A stretch of 28,894 bases of DNA from Reticulitermes lucifugus (Eukaryota; Arthropoda; Insecta; Blattodea; Rhinotermitidae), in assembly GCA_026260175.1 (NCBI GenBank), contig JAKCWW010004632.1, forward strand, positions 11,126 through 40,019, written 5' to 3'. Below, piece by piece: positions 10,261-21,784 of the stretch. A program made the position numbers and the translations under genes. The notes beneath the pieces are model-generated. The model ran no database searches, was not told the origin of the DNA, and was given only the letters and a program-made list of their open reading frames with translations. Within the stretch, counting starts at the first letter, position 1. Each line of letters begins with the position of its first letter.

Positions 10261-12934
10261 TACTAAGGCCATGGTGCAGCCCCAGCTACAGAGTCTATCA
10301 CTAACAAATAACCTGAGCTAGGTTAATCAAATCCGTAACTTCACGCGATATTTACGGAAAATCCATTTCAGCGCATTCAAAACAAACATATCCAAGAAGG
10401 TACCTGTTAACTCCGTCGTGTGTCAGTCCGTCCGTACGTAAGAATTCGATAACAGCTAAACGAATACTCATCAAATTACTGTTCTACGACCAACTCGAGA
10501 TCAACTCGCTAAATATTTATCGAAATAAAATTGTTATGGACAAATACTGCAGACGACAATAAAACACAGGGTTTACCGTAGTCTCGCGCATTTGTAGACA
10601 CTTGAATCAAAGTGACTTTTATGCTCTATCATCTCACAACTCGAGTATCGTTGGACCCATTTTAATCAAACAACATATCGAATGCACCAGGACTGCCACG
10701 CTACGCATACATTTTCTAACTTGTTAATACTATCGTCAGACCTCTTTGCTTGAGGTTTCCCCAACACCTATATTTTATCTCCTAACGAGTATTCTATGTC
10801 CTTCATCTAATCACCATACCAAAACCGTAGAAGATACTCTTACGTCCTTCGCTGTGTAATTTTCTTAATTATACTGCTGTTTCGCTACAATATTTGCCAA
10901 GACTTAACGCCGCAACCAAAAGAATTATCTTGATGTTTAAAACAGCGTATTAGCGCCCTCGTGATACGATGCATGCACACATATAATAATTAATAAGACA
11001 CTTGTACATTCACGAGTTTCTGTATTTGATTTACGCTCCAATTCCTGCATAAATTTATTTAATATAAACGGACAAATCTGCGAATCTCAAAATATCCACA
11101 TTAGCTCTAGTAATTTAATTCTGTGTCAGCGAAATATCTGAAGTGTATTTAATTGTGACAAACGTATACGTATGCATTATACACAAATATAAAGTCTGCC
11201 ATAATATCCAGACCAGCTCTGTAACCAAATTTCGTACCCAGCGCGCACCGGAAATATCTCGCTGATGAAGCGACTCAAGCTTAAAACTGACTTTTATAGT
11301 TTGCACTATTGAGAATATGTGATATGAAATTACACCTCCTCTCCCCCTACACACATTCTCTAAGCACTGCTTAGTCATGGCAAAATTTTGCAGTAACAAT
11401 TATTATCTGATGAAATGATGAGTTTCGCCGTAATGTAAATACATTTTAGGACTTTCTTAGACATACAAGATGCAAACGTTTCGCCTTTCCTTCTTCTCCT
11501 TGTCCCGCGAGTAAGGAGAACAGATAAAGTTATCACGCAATAAGAATCCTCAAAGAGCTAATATTTATGCATTCTCAGAAAAGACAAACTTTCGAGGACC
11601 TAAGAATAAAATTTCCCGTTCTTCACCGCTACTTGAGATTTTTATATTTCTTTGTTATCAGCAGAGAAAAAATTCCTGAAAAGTGTTATCTCTTGAAGAA
11701 ACCAACATGAAACATCAAGTTCTCTTTTTCTATTCCGCTTCACTCTCTCCTCCTCCAGCACCAGTTCTGCCTCGTTTAATTTCGTAAAGAAATGTAACCC
11801 AAAAAATAAATTTATCCTTCACTAACGAGAGACGTTCAAGTTGTTCGTGAGTTGTCTTTGTCAAACCTAAGGGTGGAATTTCACCTTAAATGAACATGTG
11901 ACACAGTAATTTGTTACGATGCAGGGCTGAAAGCAAATTTCGTGCAAATGGTTACAAGATTTAATCCAGTAAAGTTCAATATTGGCTAACCTGAACAAGT
12001 GGCAGGGTTTAGTCGCCCTATAGTCTGAGGACAGATAATTTTTCTAGCTAACGAAAAGAAATTCACAATAATCACATTTTGTAACATTAGTTTGGTTCTC
12101 CTACTACAGCAATTGCTTGCCAATCGCGACTTTGCCAAATACAGTTTCAAGTATCCTCAGTTCTTCATTGTATCTACTTTTTCAAAACGCTGTATTTTTT
12201 TCCTCGAACACTTGATATTTATTCTGTATAATACACGGATAAAACAGATGGTTTTGGTACCAAAGGATACACATTTGCCGCGCGGTCAGGAATGTAACGG
12301 CATCCGAAATCACTTTTACAGCCTCCGCATTAACAATGCAGTACGTCATTTAATAAAACTATAAGTTATGCATAATTTATTTTGAAAGTCTTCTTACCTT
12401 GTTTCGTAAATACTGAGAGGCAGGTAATTGAAGCTCCGGGGTGTGTTAAGAGCGCAAGCGCATTCCGAAACTCCCAGATTCCCATAAGGGCACCCAAAAT
12501 TCCAATAAGGCCCCCAAGACTTTATATTGCGTTTAAAAAGAAAATCTGCTGTTACGCAAACAGTATCTTTAATTGTTTAAAGAAAGGTCAGATAAATAAA
12601 AGGAAGTAACGATAATATATATATTCATTATGCTGTCCTGAGATAAAGCATCATCACACCGCAGTACTTAAACACAAGCACTGGCCAAGTGTCAGGAACA
12701 TGGGACAACGTGAATTATTCTTGTAGTTGACAAAGAATTTACAATTTTTTATAATCTCAAGAAATTATCATGATTTTTGGAGCACCACAAAAAAATATGG
12801 GCCTTTCCCAGACACATTTAACAAATTCCATGAAGAGAACCCCCTTTGAGAAACTGACAAGAAATTCCCTGCCCTTTATGGGCACAAGACTCCACCATTG
12901 TACCCTTTCATATACCAGATGAATCCAGTATACT
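10261..12934. other. No gene recognised; long AT-rich stretch
   Basis: About 2.7 kb with only short frames (94 codons minus at 11115-11399, 90 plus at 12092-12364, 75 plus at 12382-12609), none with recognisable motifs. No repeat was recognised. Confidence 0.5.
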
Positions 12935-13240
12935 TGTTCACACTTTATTTTCTAAAGATCCATTTCAATATCATCATCATTTCATATACGACTAAGGCTT
13001 CCTTGTGCTAATTTGCCTTCAAGCCTGTACTTAAACTTGGTATTTCTAATCGAATCCATAAGTGATAACCGACCCACCGAGCTTACCTTCCCTGATTCGA
13101 TCATTGTAGTAATATCTAATGGGTATTAATTATGAAGCTCCTCACTATGCAATTTTCTCCATCCTCCTGTCAAATCCTCCCTCTTGGGTACAAATGTCCT
13201 CCTCAGCACCCCATGCCCATACATCACCAGTCTCTGTTTG
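12935..13240 (-). pseudogene. LINE ORF2 C-terminal relic
   Basis: The minus translation reads, in order, VLRRTFVPKREDLTGGWRKL, HSEELHN, a stop, YPLDITTMIESGKV, then after a frame change KYRLEGKLAQGSLSRIWNDD and IEMDL. This follows the C-terminus after the reverse-transcriptase domain of arthropod non-LTR retrotransposons, where one finds KIFGAKRDEVTGEWRRLHNE, IKSRRMRWAGH, EGKRPLGRPRRRW and IKMDLREI. At least one stop and one frameshift break it. No catalytic region is present. The clade is not assigned. The same segment recurs on the minus strand at 27480-27600 and, further 3', at 20462-20620. Confidence 0.65.
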
Positions 13241-14302
13241 TAACCCATGAAACGACTTACGCTACAAAAATTGAGATAGAATATTTACTGTTGATGTATT
13301 TTCTTTTAGAGAAGTCGGCTTCAGAATAATTATTATTTAATTTGAGTAATACAATATTATTTAAAATGCCCTAGGGCTTACTAAGTGCTAAGCACTTTAA
13401 AGTCTCGCAGGACAACTCAGATATCATTACTTTTGACTGCACTGTACATCTTTGATGTCCTGGAAAATGTTTCTGGTGTTTGGGAAGAACACTGCTTGTT
13501 ATATCAAATACTTGTGATGACAGCTGGCAGTTCTTTCAACAAACTGGCATGTGAGGCGTTGCTGGTCGGCACGTGACACCGTGAAACAAGTGAACAACTA
13601 AAACGTGCCTTTTTTGTATTTACAGGAAAAGCAAACGCGAGAAGGTCAGCGCAAACAATGACGCGGTAAACAAAAATAAAACTTGACATCCAGTATCTCG
13701 TGCTCACTTATCACATGAGCGCAAACCACTTACCCTGTGACTGAGTTGCCCACGTTATGAGCTGGACAAGAACAAATGAACACACAACAAACAGCATTCA
13801 CACATTTCCTGGTATCATCAAATGTGAAAGCTAATAATATGCATAAAAGCGGGTTGCCACATATGAGTCATGCTTTTTACATGTGGAAATAGAGGATTAG
13901 AATACCACCAGAAGCAGGACAACATAAGTGACAGTTCTCCTGTTTTTCCTCAGTCACTCAACAGAAATGATGTCAGCACAGTACATTAAATTATCCAAAG
14001 ACAGGTTCAGCTATATCTGACCAACAGCCAACATGCACAATCATTTTTCACGTCTCTTTCAACGCTAAATAACCTCAGCAGTTGTTAAAACATCGTCAAA
14101 TAATGAAATATCTTCGGTACTCAAATTCCCAAAAGGAATATCACAACGTCCTGGATTGGTCACAGGATACAAAATATAAGGCCCTGTAATACGGAAAGAA
14201 TTGTTTGGGGGCCCTACCTAACCTAAAATTTGCGGAATATTACCCACACTTAACCACGTGCAGAACAAGATCAATATACATTATACATAAAAAACGTATA
14301 AC
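13241..14302. other. No gene recognised
   Basis: No recognisable coding or repeat content apart from possible further 5' decay of the adjacent LINE relic. A two-unit CCTAA match near 14213 is too short to mean telomeric sequence. Confidence 0.45.
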
Positions 14303-14520
14303 GAATAGGCTACGGGCTGGACGATCCGGAGTTCGAATCCCGGCAGGGTCAAGAGATTTTATTTCCCCCGAAACGTCCAGACCTGATCTGGAGCCCACAC
14401 AGCCTCCTATTCAACGGGTACTGCGGTTCACTGCCACGGGTAAGGCGGCCGGGGAATGAAACTGACCAGTCACTTGCATCTAGTGTCAAGGTTAAGATAA
14501 AATGGAGCTATGTCAATCCA
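14303..14520 (+). mobile_element. tRNA-derived SINE (family B), 5'-truncated
   Basis: GGCTACGGGCTGGACGATCC leads to a B-box-like AGTTCGAATCC (14330-14340), then a body with ACGTCCAGACCTGATCTGG, CAGCCTCCTATTCAACGGG, GGCGGCCGGGGAATGAAACTG and CATCTAGTGTCAAGGTTAAG. The A-box half (GCCGGGATAGCG in the copy at 23467) is absent. The read-through peptide LEPTQPPIQRVL and similar strings are typical false proteins from this repeat and should not be annotated as genes. Confidence 0.65.
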
Positions 14521-15900
14521 CATTCTTTATTCTGCTCTTGATATCGATTTTAATTAACTTGCCCAGTAAAGGTTCCTGGTGTAGGAAGTTCCAAATGTCA
14601 TATCCTTCTTCATATGACGAGGCCGTGCGAAATGATTCACTAAAGTACTATATTATTTTGACATTTAGCCTGCTTACTCAACACAGTTACAGCTACCTTT
14701 CTTACAAGGATGCCGTCTCCTCCATTCTCTCTTACAGTGCGCCATGCCGTCGTGACAAGAGACACGCCCAATATTAAAAAAAATAGTGGAGTACCAAATT
14801 TAAAGTGGCCAGGTTAAAATGAATAATGACAACACAATAATCTGCAGGTTACACTGGTTTAATGGGCAGCGATAGGCTAAAATTAATAATTGCCTTACAT
14901 AATGCGGTTAAAAATTCAATACGTTTGATTTGTAAGGGATATAACGGCGAAGCCAAACAGATGCATGCAACGGACAGTGCGAAATATATTAAGGAAGACG
15001 TAGCGTGGACCAGATGTAAGTTAAACAAAAATATATTTGCTTTTAATTTCACAGTACTTCACAGAAGGCCTAGTGACAAATTAATTTTTTACGCTGAGTC
15101 ATAATATATTTATTTTCAATTTTATTTAATCTCTGAACAATTTCAAATGATAACAACAAATCACTCGAACCGCTCTACTTTTTCCAATACGCGCCATGTG
15201 GTATCGCTAAAACTATTGTTATTTTGTTACTTCTGACCTTCACAAGGATTAACGTCACAGAATCATGGAACGCGGGATTAAAAAGGTGTTGAGAACTGCC
15301 AGAGAACTTACGCACCAAAACATTTGAAGATCAGGTTATGTTACAAATTCGGAGGAACGAAGGCGAGCACCAGACCTATGTTTAGTCCTAAACCATCAAA
15401 GACGAAGAGTAAGCGTGTCACTACTGAGTCTACCTCGCGATCATCTTTAAATTTGTAGCCGCCAATATACTACTTGAGCGCCGCAAACAGATCACAGTCA
15501 CCCTAAGACAAATTCCCCTCACTTACTCACACTGAGAGTAGAGTCTTATTGGTATTTAATGTTAATGCAGAACACATAAATGAGTATTAGCCAAGAACTC
15601 CGTAACTGCTGTAACATATATTTCGCCGTGATTGCAGTGCTGTGCTCCTTCCAGTGGACACGCGATGTCAGGAGCTGCAGGCGGCACAGAGTCATGTATA
15701 ATTATAACAAGTATGTGAAGGACAGCTGCTAAACTGGACAGTAAAACAGAAATCTATGTGATTACTTTAACGTAGAATACGATCAAATTTTTCCGAAGCA
15801 AATATCTTTGTGCCATGCTATAGTTTTCCAATTAATGTCAAAATTTTATTCCCTAGATCTTATTACAGCTCTATTTTATATACACTACTCATTATAACAC
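14521..15900. other. No gene recognised
   Basis: Short frames of 67-91 codons (such as 14502-14777 plus) contain no recognisable motif. No repeat was identified. Confidence 0.45.
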
Positions 15901-15904
15901 TCAA

Positions 15905-15945
15905 CTCCACTACATGCTTCGGCAGTTTTCTTTCATCATCAGGCG
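15905..15945 (-). repeat. Hammerhead-like core, decayed
   Basis: The minus strand reads GCCTGATGATGAAAG, AAAACTGCC, GAAGCATGTAGTGG. CTGATGA is the consensus first half of a hammerhead core. The second half is GAAGC instead of GAAAC, and the hairpin between them is weak. Probably an inactive relative of the other copies. Confidence 0.4.
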
Positions 15946-15949
15946 TACT

Positions 15950-16835
15950 GCACTTGTTTTGAATCTAAATATGCCATAACATACAATTAAATTCTTAACC
16001 TTATCACTCGACTAAATGTTACAACTGATATATTCGTTGAGTGTTATTCCTTTTCGTTATAACCCGTGTGGGTGTTAAGTGTTATCACAGATTCACTTAT
16101 ACGATGAGCGACGTAATGCTATCAGTGACTTAGACATTTATGATTTTCTTATATCCACAATATGGTTCAGAATACTCCCGAAACTTTTTAGCGTATTTGA
16201 GTCAGTATTCTGATGAATACAAACAAACATATTTGCATTAAGAGTGACAGAATAAAACCTTGACATTATATTGTTGAAACGTCATACCATAATTATTCAC
16301 TACGCGATCCACTGGTTTTTTCCTTCGGTGCGGCCCTCTAAACGAAGAATATAACTCAGTTCAGTAAAATTTTGTTTCACTTTTCAGTTTTAAGTGGAAT
16401 TCTTTCTAGGAGCTGTCAGTATACTCTGGTCATTTTTGCGACAGGAGAAATGGACCGTCAGGTAGTGTGTTAACGCGCGTTATTGTAGCCTTTAATTACG
16501 ATCTTGTGCTAAAGCAATTACGTCACTTAGGCATCAACACACATCAGTAAGCATAAGTAGGTCAAACACAAATACAGCACCGGAATCTGGCAAAGGCCTA
16601 TACATTCGGATCATCTTCGACTTGCTGTTGCAAAGCAAACAGTAAACATGGACTGTATTTAGAATGAATCAGGAGAGTTAAGACTGTCAGTATAAAATTC
16701 AGTTACTCCTGTATGTGTCTTGAATATTACAATAAATGCTTTGTTCACTACCACAGTTGCTTCTTGCAGCGATGAAGTTTTACCACGTAATAAACAAACG
16801 CTCTATTAGCTGATATATTTAATCACGGAACTTTT
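15950..16835. other. No gene recognised
   Basis: AT-rich sequence without a recognised repeat or coding frame. Confidence 0.45.
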
Positions 16836-16955
16836 AGGTTTCGGTCCCAGGCTTCTCCATGTGGGATTTGTGGCGGATAAAGTGGTAATGAGGCAGGTCT
16901 TTCACCAAGTACTTTGATTTTCCCCTATCAGTATCATTCCACCAACGCTCAATAG
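16836..16955 (+). mobile_element. Family A SINE body, 5'-truncated
   Basis: Starts at a B-box-like GGTTTCGGTCCCAGG and continues CTCCATGTGGGATTTGTGGC, AAAGTGG, AGTACTTTGATTTTCCCC and CATTCCACCAACGCTC, which aligns with the family A body of the 7680-7952 element. The tRNA-like A-box half is missing or unrecognisable. Confidence 0.65.
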
Positions 16956-18009
16956 CAAATCGCTCATCATTCACCGACGCTATATAATCTTAGCAATTGA
17001 AATCTTCCTTGAAAACACGGTTTAAAAATTCTGATAGTGTATTATTTTATAAAAAGTACAAAAGTAATCAGCATTAAATTTTGAGATTATTGATCTATAC
17101 GTGCTTACTTTGCAGGTTTGTTTGCCATCTTCAGTCGACATTTGTAATAATTGAAGTCACGGCCTGAATCAGTGGCTGATTTTTAGGCCTGCCACTGGCT
17201 TTCACCTTCTTTGCACAAAACGCGCCAGGCAAACAGGTACTTTGAAGGTTCGTGCAGCAAGTTTCATATCAAAAGCAACATCTGTTTTTCCGTCCGAATG
17301 TTTCGTCTCAAAAGGGAGATAATTATATACATACCTGTATGTCCGACCGGAAGTCTCATTAATTAATTAGTTTTGACAAATTGAGGTATTGGATACCTGC
17401 AATAAAATGTACCCAGAAAATTACCATTCGTTTGAAGTAAATACAAAAATTGCAGAAAAGAAATTAAAATCTCTTCATTTCCTAATGTCAATAGAGAAAA
17501 TTTGGCTTGGACATGTCTCATAGATTTTTTCCTGAGCGTTCCTTGTTGCGCATTTATAAGGTCCATACTGCAGACAAATTGCATCTGAAGCTGATAACGA
17601 GTGGAAATATGTCTTGAAATCACCAACAACATTCCAAGTCACACAAGAACAGCCGGGACGCCCACTGAAAACAATGACTCGTAACACGACATGTCACCTC
17701 CACGAATCTACCCCTTCTGTTCTCTCTCCCCTTGCCTTAGTTATCTAACTTACATTACCACATCAGTTTCAACACGAAATGCACGGTCGTGTGACCATTC
17801 CTCGCTCTTTATCAAATAAACGACAGAATGAAAGGAGATAAGAAATTAGAAGACAAATTACGGGGTTCTGTATGTGTGATGAGAAAGTTATGCGCCGCCA
17901 AGAAGGCCCCAAATTTCGCAAAGCTACGCATTTTGAATAACCGCAGGCAGTGCAACAGCCTACATATCCATGTGACCCCGTATGCTATACCGCGTTGAAA
18001 TTGATCGAC
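16956..18009. other. No gene recognised
   Basis: Frames of 70-89 codons on the minus strand (17363-17687) overlap in two frames and show no domain. A 6-bp inverted repeat AGTGGC/GCCACT lies at 17171-17196. Confidence 0.45.
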
Positions 18010-18420
18010 AAATTAAGGAAGGTATCGGAAGGAAGCAAGAGAAAGAGAAATAAAGACAAAGGAGTAAAAAGAAGGTGAAATAAAAAACAACGAGGTGTGC
18101 ATAGAGAGGCACACTGAGAAATTACGGAACTCAATATAAGGAAACAATAGAGAAAGAAATGATAAAAATTCTAAGAAAGACATAGAGAGGTGAGAAGGAA
18201 TAAAATGAGAAAGACAAAAGAACATGAGAAATTAAGGGATTTAGTGGAAGGAATAAATACAGTCAGGAATGAAAAAAGAAAGGTAGAAACAAAGAGAAGA
18301 AAGACAAAAAGGAATAGTGAAAACAAAAAGAAAACAATAAAAGCGGTTGAGAGAAGTAGGTATGTCTTCGGGTGTGACGGAAAGAAGAACAGGATGGAAA
18401 GGCCCTGGAGGAAGGTGGCA
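18010..18420 (+). repeat. Purine-rich low-complexity block (GAAA/GGAA-type)
   Basis: The plus strand is overwhelmingly A and G, as degenerate GAAAG, GGAAG and AAGACA words. Both frames that cross it, 98 codons Lys/Arg-rich on the plus strand and up to 102 codons Phe/Leu/Ser-rich on the minus, are explained by this composition. A 6-bp hairpin, GTGTGC/GCACAC at 18095-18114, interrupts it. Confidence 0.75.
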
Positions 18421-18764
18421 ATGCGGTATTTGAAAGATTTACCGAAATTGTCCTCAGAAGGCCGGGGAAAACAATGCAAATCCTAGGCTAGATGAGATTC
18501 GAAGCAGACACATACCAGAGAAACCGAGCACTTGTAGGTACTTTATACAGCACAGGTCTCAGACCATCTGGACTGAGTTTATGATGTCGGAGTAATTGTC
18601 CTTATATGACGAGTGAGAGGTACAAAGATGATTTCTTTCATTCATACCTTATTTAGCGACGCTGTCAGTATCTCAGATTATATATAGTGCCGAATGTTAG
18701 CACTGTTACTAAATAAAGACTTCATAAGAATACAGAAGAAATCAATCGTGGTATAACTTTGCTA
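18421..18764. other. No gene recognised
   Basis: No repeat or coding frame recognised. Confidence 0.4.
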
Positions 18765-18880
18765 AGTAACCCGGAATTTCTCCGAGATGACTGAGAAAAG
18801 TCGCTAAAATCACTCGGAGAGGACAGTGCGTCCACGGGCCTAGATTTAAACTTGACATCCGCAGAATACGACGCATGGGG
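18765..18880 (-). mobile_element. Family C SINE-like repeat, decayed
   Basis: TCTCCGAGATGACTGAGAAA, CACTCGGAGAGGACAG, GTCCACGGGC and CCGCAGAATACGACGCAT follow the order seen at 8089-8230 (CTGAGAAAAA...CTCGG...CGAATACGA). The tRNA-like box has decayed to TAGATTTAAAC. The copy lacks the outer part of the element. Confidence 0.4.
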
Positions 18881-19140
18881 TCTACACTTGACCGGGAAGT
18901 TCCACGAGGGGTACAGGAAATCAAGGCCAATTAACCATTTAAATCTCAGCGGTAACTATATGTACCACCTCCTGTGAAATACAGAAACTTTTCATTTTGT
19001 CACACAGTATAATTATGTGTTTTATGTCATTCTCACAATCAGTACCGATAATTTCCTTAAGCAGCTCAACAGACGGACTGCGAGCTCTGCGAGGTTATGA
19101 ACTGAACATTTATAGCTACACAGTCAATATGAAAGTCATA

Positions 19141-19320
19141 GGTCATGGCAAGGCTGAGGCCGTCAGTCGCCGGCCTCTCACCGAGGAGGCCCAGGTTAGA
19201 TCCCAGATTTTTCCATGTGGGGTTCGTGGTGGACAAAGTGACAGTGTGACAAACGTTTCTCTGAATATTTCCGTTTTCAACTGGTAGAGCCACTCCACCA
19301 ACGCTGCATACTCATTTCAT
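19141..19320 (+). mobile_element. Family A SINE, near full length
   Basis: GGTCATGGCAAGGCTGAGGC is the head, GGTTAGATCCC (19194-19204) the B box, then CCATGTGGGGTTCGTGGTGG and CACTCCACCAACGCTG as in the other family A bodies. The middle of the body is diverged. The 96-codon plus frame and 75-codon minus frame over it are by-products. Confidence 0.65.
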
Positions 19321-20192
19321 GGTACTCTTTGAATAAAAAGCGGGAGAAATGTGGGAGCCTTTTAACAAAGCGCGCTCTTTCGTTAAAAAATACCTTTGTA
19401 AAGTCACTCTTCAGACGGTTTTAAATTGGGTTACGGGCACATATGGAACACCAGCGCACGGAGACTGATCATCAGGCAAACATGCCCCATGGCCAGCTTC
19501 TCAGTGTGACCTGTCACATAGCACAGATGGGTGGAGTCGTTTTCCCTTGGCCGATATGGTGTGTCCTTAGTTGGTCTGGAACATATCAGACTGTAACAGG
19601 GCATATTCACATACCATGAGCACTCTTGTTTGTTACACGTCACGAAATAATATTTAATTGCCCTTAATCTGCCGGGAGTGGTTACCAGAGGTCGCTTGTT
19701 CTGACAAAGGGTTCATGCACTGCGGTTATTCCGCCTCGTCCCCATTCTTGCGAAATGACGCGATGTTCCATTCAATTTTCATACATCAGTGGATGTTATA
19801 ACCATTGTACTTCGCTATTTCTCCTTGGCACAGTAATAACAACAAGATGGAAATTGAATCCGAATAGCACTGTGATATTAGCTACGCGCCAGAGATCAAA
19901 CTGTCTTCTTAGTGTAATGCTCCTGCTAGCAGATCAGCTCACTGCTTTAGTCCTTGAGGCTGTGAGATTCTGTGCTTATATGACGTCACTGGAACTACGG
20001 TTTGCGCTTGAAAACGAATAACTAGGTTTACGGAACAGACTACTTCTTCAGAAGCTGACAGCTTCTCAGGAATCGAAAAATTTCCTGTAACTTATGGAAA
20101 CTGAATATTAATCACTGTCTTAATATTTTGCGCGTCTTCCGTGTATTTTACTTCACTGTTTATTAAATTGCAACAAAAAACTCTTGTTAGGC
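19321..20192. other. No gene recognised
   Basis: An 88-codon plus frame (19755-20021) and a 70-codon minus frame (19431-19643) have no recognised domain. A 17-bp odd palindrome AGAAGCTGACAGCTTCT lies at 20050-20066. Confidence 0.4.
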
Positions 20193-20214
20193 TATATATA
20201 TATATATATATATA
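20193..20214. repeat. (TA)11 microsatellite
   Basis: Eleven uninterrupted TA units, at the outer end of the left arm of the inverted pair at 20200-20450. The right arm has TGTGTATGTATATATT at the matching place. Confidence 0.95.
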
Positions 20215-20450
20215 CACCTCATTATTTTACATTATGCTTTACTCCCACACATTTCGACTCTCAGCCTTAATCAAGGAGATACAATCAAGAAGATTATACA
20301 CGATATATGCGTAACTACTTTCGTTAAAGACTGCAGCTCATGTATCCCTTCATGTACAACATATTGTGGTACTAGGCACATCAGAGCCGAAACATGTCGG
20401 AGGAAGTATAATGTAAAAAAATAATATGTGTATGTATATATTGCATAACA
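20200..20450. repeat. Inverted pair of CGAAAC-type repeat arms
   Basis: The minus arm (core GAAAT, plus-strand 20251-20255) reads CGAAATGTGTGGGAGTAAAG then CATAATGTAAAATAATG. The plus arm (GAAAC at 20399-20403) reads CGAAACATGTCGGAGGAAG then TATAATGTAAAAAAATAATA. Both point outward and both end in TA/TG-rich sequence. Upstream halves are CCTTGATTAAGGCTGAGAG on the left and GGCACATCAGAGC on the right, so neither has an intact CTGANGA. Interpreted as decayed terminal repeats of the same general type as the pairs at 7085-7395 and 21785-21973. Confidence 0.55.
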
Positions 20451-20461
20451 AGTGTAGTTTG

Positions 20462-20620
20462 TTGGAATTAAATAAATAATTAATTACTGTGCCCAAAACA
20501 GCCCGCCATTTAGATCCTATCTGAGCCATATAAATCCACTCCACACCCTCATATCATATTTTTCTAAGATCCATTTTATTATGGTGGTAGTCCCTTTCTT
20601 TGGTGTTTCGGGTCCAAAAT
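20462..20620 (-). pseudogene. LINE ORF2 extreme C-terminal relic
   Basis: The minus translation reads IIKMDLRKI, a stop, then YEGVEWIYMAQIGSKWRAVL and GTVIN. Arthropod LINE proteins commonly end NIKMDLREIG..DWINLAQDRDRWRALVNAVMNLRVP, so this is the last 40 or so residues, with a stop inside. It begins about 10 bases past the inverted pair at 20200-20450. No DNA encoding the catalytic domain is nearby. Confidence 0.6.
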
Positions 20621-20934
20621 TCTGCAATGCTTTCACATCCCATGCATGCTTGACGTCCTACCACCTAATCCTCAAGCATTTCATCACAATAATAATACGT
20701 GGCAAGTATAAATTAAGAAGACAGTTTATTTGCCAGTCCCTCCACGCCCCCTGCCAGGCACTGTATCATAGAACCACATGTTACTCTCAGTATTCTGTTC
20801 TCAAATATCAGTTAACAGCGTTCTCGTAAGGAGTGTGACCAAGTTTCACAAAAACAAAACATAATATGAAAAATCATATTTAAGATACGAACCCCTTCTT
20901 GCACAGACATTTTTAAGTTCGGCATGTTTGCAAC
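20621..20934. other. No gene recognised
   Basis: May hold further decayed LINE sequence upstream of the C-terminal relic, but no readable similarity was found. Confidence 0.4.
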
Positions 20935-21120
20935 TTTCATATCGGCGTTGTCCCTATGCACGCTGGGAATGGACGTAGAGCTCCAGGCATTAACCTCGGT
21001 AGGAGAAGGACAGTGTGGTTAACTTCACGCCCAGGAAGCTTTACCCCCCAGTGAAAGATACGCCAGTATCCACTGAATAGGAGGCTGATTGGGCCCCAGG
21101 ACCTGTCTGGACTCTTTGGA
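20935..21120 (-). mobile_element. Family B SINE body, 5'-truncated
   Basis: On the minus strand: GTCCAGACAGGTCCTGGGGC, CAGCCTCCTATTCAGTGG, CTTTCACTGGGGGGTAAAGC, GTGAAGTTAACC. These align in order with the 14303-14520 copy (TCCAGACCTGATCTGG, CAGCCTCCTATTCAACGGG). The tRNA-like head is missing. Confidence 0.6.
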
Positions 21121-21784
21121 CTCTTGTTCAGTACCGAAAATGAAACTTCAATTCTTTCGCTGATGAGCTAACCGAGTGCCTCTTTGAGGGCGTCGTCAAT
21201 ATCTTTTCACCTAAAATAATTTCTGCCACGTCCAAAATCCACAGTATGGCTCAAGTTACATAAGGGTGCTAGGCCCTGAAAGGAAGATTGCCGGCGGACC
21301 GTCTGAAATGTTACGATGGAAACGTCGTTGGGATTGGGACTTCTACCCTTTCAGAATCGAGAAATTTGCACTGCCCCCCAGTGACCCCGGTTACAGGGAT
21401 TACGGGCAGAAAGAAAGAGTGCTGTGGATTGTCACCGGAAATACAGACCGCTGGCACGAAACAGCATTACAGGATTCACACTGTACAGCCTGCAATAGTG
21501 CTGCAGTCAACATATGCCTGCTCACCGCCAACTCCTTCCTCATTGCTCGCGTGCTTCTGTTGTTTGTTTACATCCGTTGCCTATTTTAGCGCTGCCAACG
21601 TCATGTTTTAAACCAATGAAGAGTGTATTTTTGAATTTGCTCCTTCTTTTGCATAAGTGATTATGCCGTCGGGTTTAACTACATTTATTTATCATCCCAC
21701 GCAACACACATTACATGAACTTTTGTTAGACTCATCAAACATACCTACTGACATTGATTTCAGGCTTCCGCCGCGATGTTGATA
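21121..21784. other. No gene recognised; locally GC-richer with two overlapping frames
   Basis: Two plus-strand frames of 107 codons overlap almost completely (21266-21589 and 21288-21611) in different registers, in sequence visibly less AT-rich than its surroundings. Neither has a motif I recognise. An old repeat or a host exon fragment are both possible. Confidence 0.35.

Noticed and set aside
14211..14225. Telomere-like CCTAACCTAA
   Set aside because: Only about two units of the insect TTAGG-type repeat; too short to differ from chance.
18190..18486. Lys/Arg-rich 98-codon frame
   Set aside because: Explained by the purine-rich block.
18487..18505. B-box-like GAGATTCGAAGC on the plus strand
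   Set aside because: No A box at the right distance and no tRNA-like fold.
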